A DNA stretch of 64,000 nt, taken from CBDFLS01 sp965249185. Lineage in GTDB: Bacteria; Chloroflexota; Dehalococcoidia; Lucifugimonadales; Australimonadaceae. The translations under genes and the position numbers were made by a program. The stretch is from positions 434,001 to 498,000 of the forward strand of contig CBDFLS010000001.1 in NCBI GenBank assembly GCA_965249185.1. The letters are read 5' to 3'. The number at the start of each line of letters is the position of its first letter. Position 1 is the stretch's first letter. Below, in pieces: positions 36,747 to 46,535 of the stretch. Below the pieces are notes generated by a model. The model had not been told where the DNA came from and ran no database searches. It saw only the letters and a program-made list of their open reading frames with translations.

Positions 36747-38201
36747 TTACCCTCCGTTTCGCTCGAGGATCACGGAGACCCCATCCGAGAGCTGGGTCAT
36801 CCTGCCCAGAAATAGGCTCCCTTTCGCCAAGAACAAGGCGCTGTCCAACTCACCCTTCTCCATCTCCTGCTGGGCATGGGCCAGGAAGGGGATGGCCGAG
36901 GCGATATGCCCCTGGGTGGGCGAGTAGCCCGGCATGCCGTGGGTGTCCACAAACTGGGGCATCTCCTCCCGCGTAATCTCTTTCCGCAGCACCGCCATGG
37001 CCGCGATCATGTTGTAGTTGGTCTGCGGAACGTTCCCGCTGCCCGACGGCTCCGTCACCTCCGGGTTATGCAGCTCCGTGGCGTATTTGTCCACATCGGT
37101 GAGCTTCCGGCCGGTCCGCTCCGCGGGCTCGACCACGAGGCCCTGGATGATCGCCTGCTGCGACGAGCCGGTGCCGATAGTATGCCTCCCAACGGCATCT
37201 ATACGCAACAGGGGGCTTCGCCCATCGTTCTCTCCGATGATGGTGGCGAACCCCGCCAGGACGTCCTCCAGGATGGGCATGTCGTGTTTCAGGTGTCCCT
37301 GGTACTTCATGCCCAGCTTGGCCAAGGAGCAGCCGCCCACGACTGCCGTGTGGCGATGCATGCGCGAGGCGACCATCGCCCCAGCGATGGTCATGGCCTG
37401 GACGGGGCCACAGCAGAAGTCTTTTATGTCGGCGCCGCTGGCCTGGGTGCACCCGCTCATTTCGCCGATGGCCTTGGCCAGGTTTCCACCGCCGGGGTTG
37501 TACCTGTCGCCAACGGACTCCTCGCCGGAGCCGAGAATGAACTCGATGGACTCGGGCGCGGTGCCATTGGATGCGAGCAAGCTTCGGAGCGATAGCATGG
37601 CCGTGGCCTTGCAGCTCAGGTTCTCCAGCAACCGCGTAGCCGTCAGCGCCGGGTCTTCCTCGTGGGCCCGATGGAAGCACCCGACCAGCCGCTGGCCATC
37701 CAGATAGAGCGGGACGGCGGCATCCGGCGTTGAGAGCGCCTCTTCGATCTGCTCGTAGCTCCTGCCCTCGTCCAGCTTCTTCAGGTCCGCCGCGGTGATC
37801 AGGGAGTGGGCCGTGAGCTTCTGCCGGACCTCCTCGGCAAAGCCACTCTCAAGCCACACGAGGTCGAAGTCGTCCACGATGCGGAGCACGCCGTAGAACT
37901 CGTCCTCCGGCATGATCTCTCCGTACTTTCCATGGCGCGAGGCCGATTCCAGAGGATGCTCATACCACGGTCTGGGGATACCTTTCAGATCGTCCGGGGC
38001 TATCCCACCCACAAAGGCCTGGTTTGGGGGATATGCCAGCGCACTCTCGAAGGGCTGCAGGTGGTCCTGAATGGTGCCGAGCAGGTCGGGCTGGCGAGCG
38101 ATATCACGCAGCGGCTTGGAGCCGAACCGGACCAAGTCGGGGGCGTGGACCAGCACGAATTCAGTCCCCTGGACGACCGGCTGCTCTATGAGGTTGGCCA
38201 T
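36747..38201 (-). CDS. grdC: Glycine-reductase complex component C subunit GrdC-like
   Basis: About 484 residues. Component C releases acetyl phosphate from the carboxymethyl-selenoether of GrdA; GrdC is its thiolase/ketoacyl-synthase-like subunit. Family text includes SGCTQASGADIKDFCCGPVQAM (shortened here to the SGCTQASGAD and CCGPVQAM parts), IGTGSSQQAIIQGLVVEP and YSPTQGHIASAIPFLAHA. The start is the ATG at 38201; a TTG six bases earlier is the alternative. In clostridia GrdD follows GrdC; here trxA does, and no grdD is seen. First gene behind the promoter at 38324-38352. Confidence 0.9.
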   Translation of the reverse strand: MANLIEQPVVQGTEFVLVHAPDLVRFGSKPLRDIARQPDLLGTIQDHLQPFESALAYPPNQAFVGGIAPDDLKGIPRPWYEHPLESASRHGKYGEIMPEDEFYGVLRIVDDFDLVWLESGFAEEVRQKLTAHSLITAADLKKLDEGRSYEQIEEALSTPDAAVPLYLDGQRLVGCFHRAHEEDPALTATRLLENLSCKATAMLSLRSLLASNGTAPESIEFILGSGEESVGDRYNPGGGNLAKAIGEMSGCTQASGADIKDFCCGPVQAMTIAGAMVASRMHRHTAVVGGCSLAKLGMKYQGHLKHDMPILEDVLAGFATIIGENDGRSPLLRIDAVGRHTIGTGSSQQAIIQGLVVEPAERTGRKLTDVDKYATELHNPEVTEPSGSGNVPQTNYNMIAAMAVLRKEITREEMPQFVDTHGMPGYSPTQGHIASAIPFLAHAQQEMEKGELDSALFLAKGSLFLGRMTQLSDGVSVILERNGG

Positions 38202-38323
38202 CTGCAATTCACTGGAGGCGAGGGGCTGCCCATCTCCGCCTATGTCGGAACTCTAACGCACGGCGGGCCGCGGCTGTCACGAGTAGACGACACTCAGAGA
38301 GGGCTCGGGCGCCGAACACATAT

Positions 38324-38352
38324 ATTCTAGGTATCCTTACAATAGCTGTCAA
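38324..38352 (-). promoter_or_regulatory. Near-consensus sigma-70 promoter of the grd operon
   Basis: On the minus strand -35 TTGACA (38347-38352) is followed after exactly 17 bp by -10 TAGAAT (38324-38329, five of six matches). The predicted start near 38317 leaves a leader of about 115 nt before grdC. Confidence 0.75.
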
Positions 38353-38375
38353 TTTCCTTGCGCTCGGGGCCGGTT

Positions 38376-39674
38376 TCAGGAGGCCGCCTGTTCCCGATCC
38401 TCGCTGACTCCCTGCAAGATCAGGAAGCCCGCGAGGATCTGCACGAAGAGGACGGCCAGGGCAATCCGGTACGCGACGATGCCGAAGTCAGTGAAGATGT
38501 CGATGGTGATGCCCCAGATGAGGGGCCCCAGCACGGCGCTGAGCTTGCCCATAAGGCCGTAGAGGCCGAAGTACTGCCCTAGCTGCCCGCGCGGCGCCAG
38601 CCGCATGAGGAAGACCCGGTCCGTCGTCCAGGTCGCCCCCAGACTCAGGCCGGCCAGGGCACCGATGGCCCAGAAGGAGGGGATGTACACCGTGCTGGCG
38701 CCCGCTACAAGGACCACGGCCCACTGGATTAGGATCAGGGACAGCGTTTTCTTGGGCCCGATCCGCTCGACCACGCGCCCGTAAGCCAGGGCGCCGATGA
38801 TGGCGAAGACGGTGCCCACCAGTACGAAGGAGCGGTTCATGGCGTCGGTGAAATCGAACACCTTCAGCGCATACACCGCCGCGAAGATACTCACGGTAGT
38901 GATGGCGTCCATATAAAAGAAGCGCGCCACCAGGTAGCGAATGATGTTGGTGTGGCGCCGCGCATTCTGGAGCGTATGCAGGAGTTGACCGTAACCTTCT
39001 CGCAGGTAGCCCCACTTCCATCGGCCAACGCGACGCTCCTTCACCAGAAGAAAGCAGGGGAGCGAGAAGAGAAGGAAGAGGATGCCCGCGGGAAGGAAGG
39101 CCCCGCTACGGCCACCGATGTCGACGAAGGGCTTCAGCAGCAGCACGCCGATGATGACGCCCAGATATCCCAGCGCCACCCCCAGACCGGAGATGCGCCC
39201 CCGGCTATCTTCGTCGCTGACGGTTTCCAGAAGGGAATCGTAGTAGACCAGGGCGAGCTGGAAGCAGAACATGGCCAGGGCGAAGAAGAGGAGGTTGAGC
39301 ACTATCCGGTCGCTCAGGCCAATGAGTCCCATAGGGACGACGGCCATCAAGGTGAAGAGCATCAGGAAAGGCAGGCGCCGGCCGTACCGGTCGGAGACGG
39401 CGCCGAGCAGCGGAGACAGCAGCGCGATGGCGAGCATGGTAACGGAGAAGACGGCCGCATAGGCCAGGTCCGTCACCTCGCGGTCCACGGTGAACCACGG
39501 CGCAACGTAGAGTGTGACGGTGATGGGCCAGATGGAGTTGCCCAGGTCGTAGAGGGCCCAGCCCGCGACGGAGGGACGCCCCGCCCTGCCGCTGGACGTG
39601 GCGTTAAGCCAAGCGCCGTACAGCGCGGCGACGAGTGTGCCTGGGTTAAGGCTGAGGTTGCGCGAGCGTCTCAA
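38376..39674 (-). CDS. UMF1/Atg22-like MFS transporter
   Basis: 432 residues with about twelve membrane helices. WALYDLGNSIWPITVTLYVA near residue 38 is the hallmark first helix of the UMF1 group (usual WALYDWANSAF). Other MFS loops are GAVSDRYGRRLPF and GRVVERIGPKKTL. Substrates in bacteria are unknown; a role in importing the Grd substrate is suggested by its position ahead of grdC, but the grd promoter lies between them, so the genes may be independently transcribed. The true start may be 20-30 codons further in. Confidence 0.85.
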   Translation of the reverse strand: MRRSRNLSLNPGTLVAALYGAWLNATSSGRAGRPSVAGWALYDLGNSIWPITVTLYVAPWFTVDREVTDLAYAAVFSVTMLAIALLSPLLGAVSDRYGRRLPFLMLFTLMAVVPMGLIGLSDRIVLNLLFFALAMFCFQLALVYYDSLLETVSDEDSRGRISGLGVALGYLGVIIGVLLLKPFVDIGGRSGAFLPAGILFLLFSLPCFLLVKERRVGRWKWGYLREGYGQLLHTLQNARRHTNIIRYLVARFFYMDAITTVSIFAAVYALKVFDFTDAMNRSFVLVGTVFAIIGALAYGRVVERIGPKKTLSLILIQWAVVLVAGASTVYIPSFWAIGALAGLSLGATWTTDRVFLMRLAPRGQLGQYFGLYGLMGKLSAVLGPLIWGITIDIFTDFGIVAYRIALAVLFVQILAGFLILQGVSEDREQAAS

Positions 39675-39898
39675 AATCCGTGACCGGTGGCTTCCGCGGC
39701 GTCGTAGCGATTCCGGACGCCCTCAACATGCCGCTGGAGATGGAAGATGCCCACGCCCGATAACTTAGCATGCCTGAGAAGAGGCATCCGCCCGGATATG
39801 AAGGGATAGGGTGCGTTCCATGAAGAGACGCGGGCGGGGCAGGTAGCCCTGCCTGCGTCTCTTAAGCTTCCTTTGTGCTGACCTACGCGTGTGATGAC

Positions 39899-40714
39899 CT
39901 ACGCGCGGTTGCTCGCGGGCGCCAGGCGAGGCAGGGCGATCTGCGTCCGCTCGCGGACCGCCCCGTACTGCTCCCGCATCACGAGGTTGAACAGCGAGAG
40001 GTCGGTGGAGTAGGCGATGGCCCGGCAGCCCTTCTCGACCTGGTGCGCGGCCTGGTCCACACCCCACGCCAGGTTCATGACCGGGATACCCCGCTTGTTG
40101 CACGCCTCCAGGGTCTTGTCCAGGTACTTGTCCACCATCGCCTCGGCCTCGGGAGTGCCTACCCCGCCCAGCCGCTGGGCCAGGTCATAGGGACCGAAGA
40201 AAGCGATGTCGATGCCGGGCACATCCAGGATGGACTCGATGTTGTCGAGGCCTCGGGGCTCCTCGAAGAGGGGAATCACCATTACCTCCTCGTTGCTCCG
40301 GGCCACGAACTGAGGCCATGGCTCCCAGCCGTGCTTGGCCGCGCGGACCGGTGGCGCGCAACTCCTGTTGCCGACAGGAGGCAGCTTGATGCCCTGCACC
40401 ATCCGGTGCATCTCCTCCGCGTCGTTGATGTGGGGAACGATGATGCCCTTGGCGCCGAAGTTCCCCGCCTTGAGGAGCTGCCCAACCTCTTTAGAGGTGG
40501 TGCGGACCAGGGGCGTAACGTCCGCGGCGTAGGCGGCGCGGACCAGTCCCTCGAGCTCCTGCCCCCAAGCCGAGGTGGCGGCATGCTCACAGTCGATAAT
40601 CACGAAGTCGGCGCCGCTATATCCGATGGTCTCCACCATGGTAGCGCTTCCGGTGACCGAAAAAGGGCCGAGCACCACTTCACCGGCGCGCATAGCGGAC
40701 ATGAGGTCTTTCAT
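39899..40714 (-). CDS. HpcH/HpaI aldolase family protein (copy 1)
   Basis: 271 residues. Class II, metal-dependent pyruvate aldolase fold: GADFVIIDCEHA near residue 36, NFGAKGIIVPHIND and IAFFGPYDLAQRLGG. The start at 40714 is fixed by an AGGAGG site; longer frames upstream are antisense to copy 2. Homologues cleave 4-hydroxy-2-oxo acids to pyruvate and an aldehyde. It is about 47% longer-range similar to the adjacent copy by eye, not measured. The pair is probably a tandem duplication and operon. Confidence 0.9.
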   Translation of the reverse strand: MKDLMSAMRAGEVVLGPFSVTGSATMVETIGYSGADFVIIDCEHAATSAWGQELEGLVRAAYAADVTPLVRTTSKEVGQLLKAGNFGAKGIIVPHINDAEEMHRMVQGIKLPPVGNRSCAPPVRAAKHGWEPWPQFVARSNEEVMVIPLFEEPRGLDNIESILDVPGIDIAFFGPYDLAQRLGGVGTPEAEAMVDKYLDKTLEACNKRGIPVMNLAWGVDQAAHQVEKGCRAIAYSTDLSLFNLVMREQYGAVRERTQIALPRLAPASNRA

Positions 40715-40763
40715 ACGAGTACCCCTCCTGGCAAGTTCATTGGGCTGCGGTCGGGAGCGAGAT

Positions 40764-41555
40764 CTACGAAAGTCCGGCCACCAACTCCGAGGCCGCCTCG
40801 GTGACCATCTCTCGGCTGGCCTGGTAGAAGATCTGCGCGTCCACTCCCAAGCAGCAATAGCGGATGCCGTGCCTGACCCACTCGCGGGCGGCCTCGGGCG
40901 TCTCCACAAAGAGGCCCACCACCACTCCGGCGGCCTGCGCCTTCTCACACACCTCGCGGATCTTGTCGACCACCAGCGGGTGGTTGGGCTCCCCAACGAC
41001 GCCCAGTGACTGGGAGAGGTCGTAGGGGCCGACAAAGACGGCGCTGAGGCCCTCAATGGTCAGTATGTCGTCGAGGTTGCTGAGCCCCTCTTGGCCCTCG
41101 ATGGAGACGATGGCCAGAGTATCTTCGTTGGCCTGCAGGTAGTATTCGCGGTCATTGTTGGCCGAATAGTCGGCCGATCTGACGAAGGGACAGACGCCGC
41201 GGTTTCCGACAGGCCCAAACTTGGTTGCCCGCACCGCGTCCCGTGCGGCTTCCACGGTGCTCACGTGGGGCACATGCACCCCATCGGCGCCGATGTTGAG
41301 CGCCGCGGTAATCAGCTCCGGGCGGTTGGAAAGCACACGGACGATGGCCGCAATGCCCTGGGCATTGGCCGCTCGGACCATATTTTCAGCCGTCTCGAAA
41401 TTGATCGCCCCATGCTCGAGGTCGATAATCACATAGTCAAAACCGGCATGAGCGAAGATTTCCACTGCTCCCACCGAGGGAAGCTGCACGAACGGACCGA
41501 ACGCCGGAGACCCCGTAGCCCACTGCAACCGCAGGTTCTTGCTTCTCACCGCCAT
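40764..41555 (-). CDS. HpcH/HpaI aldolase family protein (copy 2)
   Basis: 263 residues with the same landmarks: AGFDYVIIDLEHGAINFETA, NIGADGVHVPHVST and AVFVGPYDLSQSLGVVGEPN. The acidic and histidine residues of the HpcH metal site are conserved in position. It is 49 bp upstream of copy 1. Two paralogues side by side may have different aldehyde specificity or form a hetero-oligomer; this is inference. Confidence 0.9.
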   Translation of the reverse strand: MAVRSKNLRLQWATGSPAFGPFVQLPSVGAVEIFAHAGFDYVIIDLEHGAINFETAENMVRAANAQGIAAIVRVLSNRPELITAALNIGADGVHVPHVSTVEAARDAVRATKFGPVGNRGVCPFVRSADYSANNDREYYLQANEDTLAIVSIEGQEGLSNLDDILTIEGLSAVFVGPYDLSQSLGVVGEPNHPLVVDKIREVCEKAQAAGVVVGLFVETPEAAREWVRHGIRYCCLGVDAQIFYQASREMVTEAASELVAGLS

Positions 41556-41945
41556 CCTCCTTCCGTGAACTGCTCAGAGATGGAGGTACATGAGCCCGTG
41601 GAACTTGCGCCATTACCTTTGTACCACCGCGCGCCAGTTTCTACAAGAGCGGGGCCGGTCCCCTGCACCCCAAATCGGGCATGGAGGCCGCATCTCGCAC
41701 GCATCAGGCCCCTCCCGCTCAAGTTCTCCCGGCTCATCCAAAAGGCCACGGTCCCTACCGTTGGCGGGCATCCAGACGCCTGGACTCATCGAAGCCTGTG
41801 AGCCGGCGCAACCAGATGGCGAGGCGTATGCTCATGTCGCCATATTTTCGGTCCCGCGGAGCGACACGCGCCTCTTGGCACCCACGATATTCCGCATATA
41901 GTATCGCAACGCGACAGGCCTGACCGCTCGATGAGGAGGCGACCG
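41556..41945. other. Intergenic region between aldolases and ogt
   Basis: About 390 bp between divergent genes. I see no gene with family features. The right end carries GAGGAGG, the ribosome site of ogt. Promoters for both directions are expected here but none is convincing by eye. Confidence 0.5.
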
Positions 41946-42470
41946 ATGCAAAGGCTCTTCTTCGATATCCTCGATACGTCGTGGGGCTGGGTGGGCGTGA
42001 TTGGGTCGGCCACGGGCATCCGGCGCACAACGCTGCCCATGGCCACTCCCACCGAGGCCTTGGCGGACCTTGGCCCGGAGGCGGGACGGGCTGAGGAGCG
42101 GCCGAACGCATTCCAGGAGTTCCGCCAGCAGTTGGAGGGATACCTTCGGGGCGAGCGCGTGGAGTGGGACGTGGCGCTGGACCTGAGCGGCGTCTCCGAC
42201 TTCTACCAGCGAGCGTGGGCGGCGTGCCGGTCCATACCGGCGGGCGAGACGCGAAGCTACGGATGGCTGGCGGCCGAGGCGGGCAGCCCTGGGGCGTCGC
42301 GCGCGGCGGGCCAGGCCATGGCCCGCAACCGCATCCCACTGGTGATCCCCTGCCACCGGGTCATCGGCAGCGACGGCCGGCTGCACGGGTTTGGCGGCGC
42401 GGGGCTGCCCTTGAAGGCACGGCTGTTGGCGCTGGACCATGACGGCGGCGTCCTGACTGCACGGGCCTAG
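41946..42470 (+). CDS. ogt: Methylated-DNA-[protein]-cysteine S-methyltransferase
   Basis: 174 residues. The acceptor motif IPCHRVIGSDGRLHGFGGAG contains the catalytic Cys. The winged helix includes IPAGETRSYGWLAAEAGSPGASRA. It removes O6-alkyl groups from guanine in a suicide reaction. GAGGAGG 8-9 nt upstream supports the ATG at 41946 over one at 41931. Confidence 0.92.
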   Translation: MQRLFFDILDTSWGWVGVIGSATGIRRTTLPMATPTEALADLGPEAGRAEERPNAFQEFRQQLEGYLRGERVEWDVALDLSGVSDFYQRAWAACRSIPAGETRSYGWLAAEAGSPGASRAAGQAMARNRIPLVIPCHRVIGSDGRLHGFGGAGLPLKARLLALDHDGGVLTARA

Positions 42471-42528
42471 CACCTCACCGGTCATTCAGGCAGTCTCATC
42501 ATTCTGTCCCATGACTCTGGAGGGCCCA

Positions 42529-42769
42529 TCACGCTGGCGGGCCCTCCCCTTCGGAGGCCGCCTGCGCCAAGTGCTCCTCCAGGACAGTCAGGGCCTGCGC
42601 ATTCAGGTGCTCGGGGACCAGCACGCGGCAGGGGGTGAGCGCTCACCCCGAGGAAGCTGCTGACATCGCCGGAGCGCAGCCGGGCTGGGACGTGCGCGTT
42701 CACCAGCAGCTCAAGCCACATCTCCGCGGTGAGCTGGTCGGGCGCGGTGGCGGCCACCACCCACTTCAT
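42529..42769 (-). pseudogene. DUF2007-like small protein with a frameshift in a C run
   Basis: The start reads KWVVAATAPDQLTAEMWLEL and then HVPARLRSGDVSSFLGVSA, as in DUF2007 (about 70-80 residues, putative signal-transducing). After CACCCCCTGC (near 42629) the expected tail CRVLVPEHLNAQALTVLEEH lies in another frame and ends at 42529. One base too many in the five-C run explains this. Sequencing error is as likely as a real mutation. It lies 20 bp downstream of dnaE. Confidence 0.6.
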
Positions 42770-42788
42770 CTGGTGGCCCTTCCCACGC

Positions 42789-45700
42789 TCACGCCGATGC
42801 CGGCTGAACGCTCACCGCATCCTCGTGGCCCAGCCTCTCGCCTAGCAGGCGATGCAGCTCGGAGCAGTAGCCCGTGGTAATGATGGGCATCTCCAACCGC
42901 CACCGCTTGCCCTGACTGAAGATGATCAGGTCCACTCCGTCGGTGCCGGGGAACTCCAGGAGGAGTTGGAGCAGTCCCTTCAGGAAACGGGCGTCCTCCT
43001 CCGGCCGGTCGGTCTCGGTGAGATTGATCAGCACCTTCTGCCGTTTCTCTTCCCGCGATGCCCGGTCCCCGTTGGAGGGGGGAGAGGCCTGGGCCGAAAC
43101 GCTGCTAGCCTTCGGCGGGCCGTCGCCGTCCTGCACCGCGGGCCCGAGAGCGGTGTCCGCGGAGCGGGCCGTAGCGCCGTTCGTATGAGGCGCGGCTTGC
43201 GGCGTGGCTTGCTCAGGCGCCGCCTCAGAGCTGGGCGCGGCCTCGTAGCTGGGCGCAGCCTTGGACGGGGGCTCGGTCCACTCCTCCACCTTGGGGGATT
43301 CCACAGGTGATTCCTCGGGCTCAGTAACCTCGGCGGGCGCCTCGTAGAGGACAGCCTTTTCGCACGAGACCGTCAGGTTATCGCCCTGGCGGCGGATACG
43401 GCCCAGGACCTGAACAATGGCGCCCTCCTGCCACAGGTCGGCGGTGGCGGTGTAGACATCGGGCCAGACGGCCACCTCCACCGACTCCACGAAGAGCTCC
43501 AGGGTGACGAAGAGGCAGCGCCGGCGGTCCTTGGTGTAGCCCTGACGCACCGAGGAGACCGGCCCCACCACGGTGACCCGGGCGCCCTGCTTCTCCAGCT
43601 CCAACTGGTCCCGGGCCAGGATCACATGGGAGGGGACTTGGCCGGCCAGGTAGCTCAACGGGTTGCCGGAGAGGGAGACGCCGAGGAGCTGGCGCTCCCA
43701 GGCCGCCTGCTCACCAGCGGAGACCGCCGGCGCTTCGCGGAGCTGCACCGCGTCCAGAGGCGTGGGGACGGACTGGCCGAAGAGGTCGAACATGGTCACC
43801 TGACCGGACTTGCGGAGCTGGGACTCCCGCTGCGCCAGACCGATAAGCTGGTCGACGCTTGCCAGAAGCGCTCCCCGAGGCCCCAGGCAGTCGAGGGCGC
43901 CCACGCGCACCAGGCTCTCCAGCGCCCGCCGGCCAGCCACCGCCAGCCCCGACCGGCGGCAATAGTCCTCCAGGTCCGCGAATACGCCTTCCTCCCGCCG
44001 CGCCTCCACCATCGGGCTCACGGCGGACGCGCCGACGTTCTTGATGGCCGCCAGACCGAACCGAATGGCGGGGCGGCCATCCTCATCGGTGTCGAGGGAG
44101 AATCCGACATCGCTCCGGTTGACGTCGGGTGGGAGCACGGGAATGCGAAGGCGGGCGCACTCGCCGACGACGGCCATCACCTTATCCGCGTTGCCCAGGT
44201 AGGCGTTCAGCACGGAGGTCATGAACGCGACGGGGTAGTTGGCCTTGAAGTACGCGGTGGCGTAGGCCACGAGCGCATAGCTCACGCTGTGGGCCTTATT
44301 GAAGGCGTAGCCGGCGAAGGGCTCGATCAGGTCGAACACCTCCTCGGCCAGCCGACGGTCGTAGCCTTGGGCAACCGCCCCATCGAGAAAGCGGTCTCTC
44401 TCCTGGGCCATGAGCTCGCGGATTTTCTTGCCCATGGCCTTGCGGACGATGTCCGCGGTGCCCAGGGAGTAGCCCGCAAAGGCACGGAGCACCAGCAGCA
44501 CCTGGTCCTGATAGACGATGACCCCGTAGGTCTCCTCCAGGATCTCCTGCAGGACCGTATGAGGGTATTTGGGAGGTACACGGCCATGCTTGGCATCGAT
44601 AAACGTGCCGATATGCTCCATGGGGCCGGGCCGGTAGAGGGCGATCATGGCCGCGAGGTCGCTCAGGGTGGAGGGCTGCAAGTCCTTGATGTACCGCCGC
44701 ATGCCGGGGCTCTCCAGTTGGAATAACCCTGTGGTCTCGCCCGACCCGAGCAGCTCAAAGGTGAGCCTGTCGTCCGGCGGGAGTTTCTGGACGTCGATCT
44801 CAATGCCCCGGCTGCGCTTTACCAGGTCGCGCGTCATGCTCAGGATGGTGAGGTTGGCGAGGCCCAAGAAGTCCATCTTCAGCAGCCCCAGCTTGGCCAG
44901 GGGCCCCATGGAGTACTGGGTCATGGCGATGGCGTTCTCGTCGCCCTTCACCGGCCGCTGGAGGGGCACCTGCTCCACCAGGGGGTCCTCGGAGATGACG
45001 ACGCCGGCGGCGTGGGTGCTGGCGTGGCGGACCACTCCCTCCAGCTTGCGGGCGGTGTCCACGAGCTCCCGGAGCGTATCGTCGGCGGAGTAGGCCTCTT
45101 GGAGCTCGGGGGAAGACTGATAGGCGTCGTCGATGGTCACGCCCAAGCGGTTGGGGACCAGGCGCGCAATGCGGTCCACATCGGCGTAGGGCAGCGCCAG
45201 GGCTCTGCCCACGTCCCGGATCGCCGCCTTGGCGCCCAGGGTGCCGAAGGTGATGATCTGGGCGACGTGGTCGTGGCCGTACTTATCGACGACGTAACGG
45301 ATGGCCTCATCGCGCCGGTCATCCTGGAAATCGATATCTATGTCGGGCATCTCCTTGCGCTCCACATTGAGGAAGCGCTCGAAGACCAGCCGGTGCTCCA
45401 GGGGGTTGATATCGGTGACGCTCAAGCAGTAGAGCGCCATGGAGGAGGCGGCGCTTCCGCGCACACCGAGCATGATGCCGTTGCGGCGGGCGAAATCGGC
45501 GATGTCGGCCACCACCAGGAAGTAGTTGGCGTAGCGGGTCTTGGCGATAACGTCCAGCTCATACTCCAGGCGCTCCCCGGCATCCGACGACCGCGGAACG
45601 GTGAATCGGCGCTGGAAGCCCTCCCAGCAGAGCCGCGCCAGGTAATCGTCCGGCCCCTCCGAAGCAGGGGTGGGGAACTGGGGGAGGTGGAGGGTGGAGA

Positions 45701-46535
45701 AGTCCAAGGTCACCTGGCACATCTCCGCGATGCGCTGGGTGTTGTCGATGGCTTCGGGCAAGTCGGCGAAGAGCGCCTCCATCTCCTGGGGACTCTTCAG
45801 GTAGTACGAGTCATCGGCCATCTTCATACGCTTGTCGTCGTTGACGTTGGTGTTGGTCTGGATGCAGACCATCACGTCCTGATAGGGGGCGTCCTCCACG
45901 TTGACGTAATGGAGGTCGTTGGTGGCCACCAGTGGAATGTCAAACTCCGACCGCAATCGCAGAAGGCCCTCGTTGAGCTCGTCGAGAAATGGGAGGTTGC
46001 CGTGGCGCTGGAGCTCCAGATAGAAGTCGGGAAAGCGCTCCTTGTACCACCGGGCCGCCCGTGTCGCCCCATCCATGTCGCCGTCCCTGAGGAGACGGGA
46101 GAGCTCCGAGCTGGGACAACCGGAGAGGACCACGAGGCCCTCGCCGTGCTGCTCCAGCAGCTCCTTGTCCACCCGGGGCTTGTAGTAGAAGCCCTCCAGG
46201 TTGGAACTGGTGACCAGCTTCATCAGATTCTGGTAGCCCTGGTTGTCCTTGGCCAGGACCGTCAGATGGAAGGGGGTCTTGTCAGCGGGGGTCTTGTCAT
46301 GGCGACTGCCGGAGGCCACATAGAGCTCGCAGCCGATGATGGGCTTGATGCCCGCCTCCAGACAAGCCGAGTAGAACTCCACCACGCCGTACAGGCCGCC
46401 GTGGTCGGTGATAGCGATGGAGCCCATCTCCAGCTCCTGGGCGCGCCGGAGCAGCGGGTCGATGCGGCTCAGGCCATCCAGCAGGCTATATTCGGTGTGC
46501 AGATGGAGGTGAGTGAACAAGGACGCTCCAGCCAT
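42789..46535 (-). CDS. dnaE: DNA polymerase III subunit alpha
   Basis: 1248 residues. The N-terminal PHP domain starts THLHLHTEYSLLDGLSRIDP; the polymerase active site is PDIDIDFQDDRRDEAIRYVV (around residue 400); the helix-hairpin-helix and OB domain are at the C-terminus. A low-complexity Glu/Pro/Ala linker of about 60 residues (PPSKAAPSYEAAPSSEAAPE) precedes a C-terminal domain of some 75 residues (QKVLINLTETDRPEEDARFL). This is the replicative polymerase or a DnaE2-like paralogue; the intact PHP His residues favour the replicative type. It is followed by the DUF2007-like gene. Confidence 0.97.
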   Translation of the reverse strand: MAGASLFTHLHLHTEYSLLDGLSRIDPLLRRAQELEMGSIAITDHGGLYGVVEFYSACLEAGIKPIIGCELYVASGSRHDKTPADKTPFHLTVLAKDNQGYQNLMKLVTSSNLEGFYYKPRVDKELLEQHGEGLVVLSGCPSSELSRLLRDGDMDGATRAARWYKERFPDFYLELQRHGNLPFLDELNEGLLRLRSEFDIPLVATNDLHYVNVEDAPYQDVMVCIQTNTNVNDDKRMKMADDSYYLKSPQEMEALFADLPEAIDNTQRIAEMCQVTLDFSTLHLPQFPTPASEGPDDYLARLCWEGFQRRFTVPRSSDAGERLEYELDVIAKTRYANYFLVVADIADFARRNGIMLGVRGSAASSMALYCLSVTDINPLEHRLVFERFLNVERKEMPDIDIDFQDDRRDEAIRYVVDKYGHDHVAQIITFGTLGAKAAIRDVGRALALPYADVDRIARLVPNRLGVTIDDAYQSSPELQEAYSADDTLRELVDTARKLEGVVRHASTHAAGVVISEDPLVEQVPLQRPVKGDENAIAMTQYSMGPLAKLGLLKMDFLGLANLTILSMTRDLVKRSRGIEIDVQKLPPDDRLTFELLGSGETTGLFQLESPGMRRYIKDLQPSTLSDLAAMIALYRPGPMEHIGTFIDAKHGRVPPKYPHTVLQEILEETYGVIVYQDQVLLVLRAFAGYSLGTADIVRKAMGKKIRELMAQERDRFLDGAVAQGYDRRLAEEVFDLIEPFAGYAFNKAHSVSYALVAYATAYFKANYPVAFMTSVLNAYLGNADKVMAVVGECARLRIPVLPPDVNRSDVGFSLDTDEDGRPAIRFGLAAIKNVGASAVSPMVEARREEGVFADLEDYCRRSGLAVAGRRALESLVRVGALDCLGPRGALLASVDQLIGLAQRESQLRKSGQVTMFDLFGQSVPTPLDAVQLREAPAVSAGEQAAWERQLLGVSLSGNPLSYLAGQVPSHVILARDQLELEKQGARVTVVGPVSSVRQGYTKDRRRCLFVTLELFVESVEVAVWPDVYTATADLWQEGAIVQVLGRIRRQGDNLTVSCEKAVLYEAPAEVTEPEESPVESPKVEEWTEPPSKAAPSYEAAPSSEAAPEQATPQAAPHTNGATARSADTALGPAVQDGDGPPKASSVSAQASPPSNGDRASREEKRQKVLINLTETDRPEEDARFLKGLLQLLLEFPGTDGVDLIIFSQGKRWRLEMPIITTGYCSELHRLLGERLGHEDAVSVQPASA

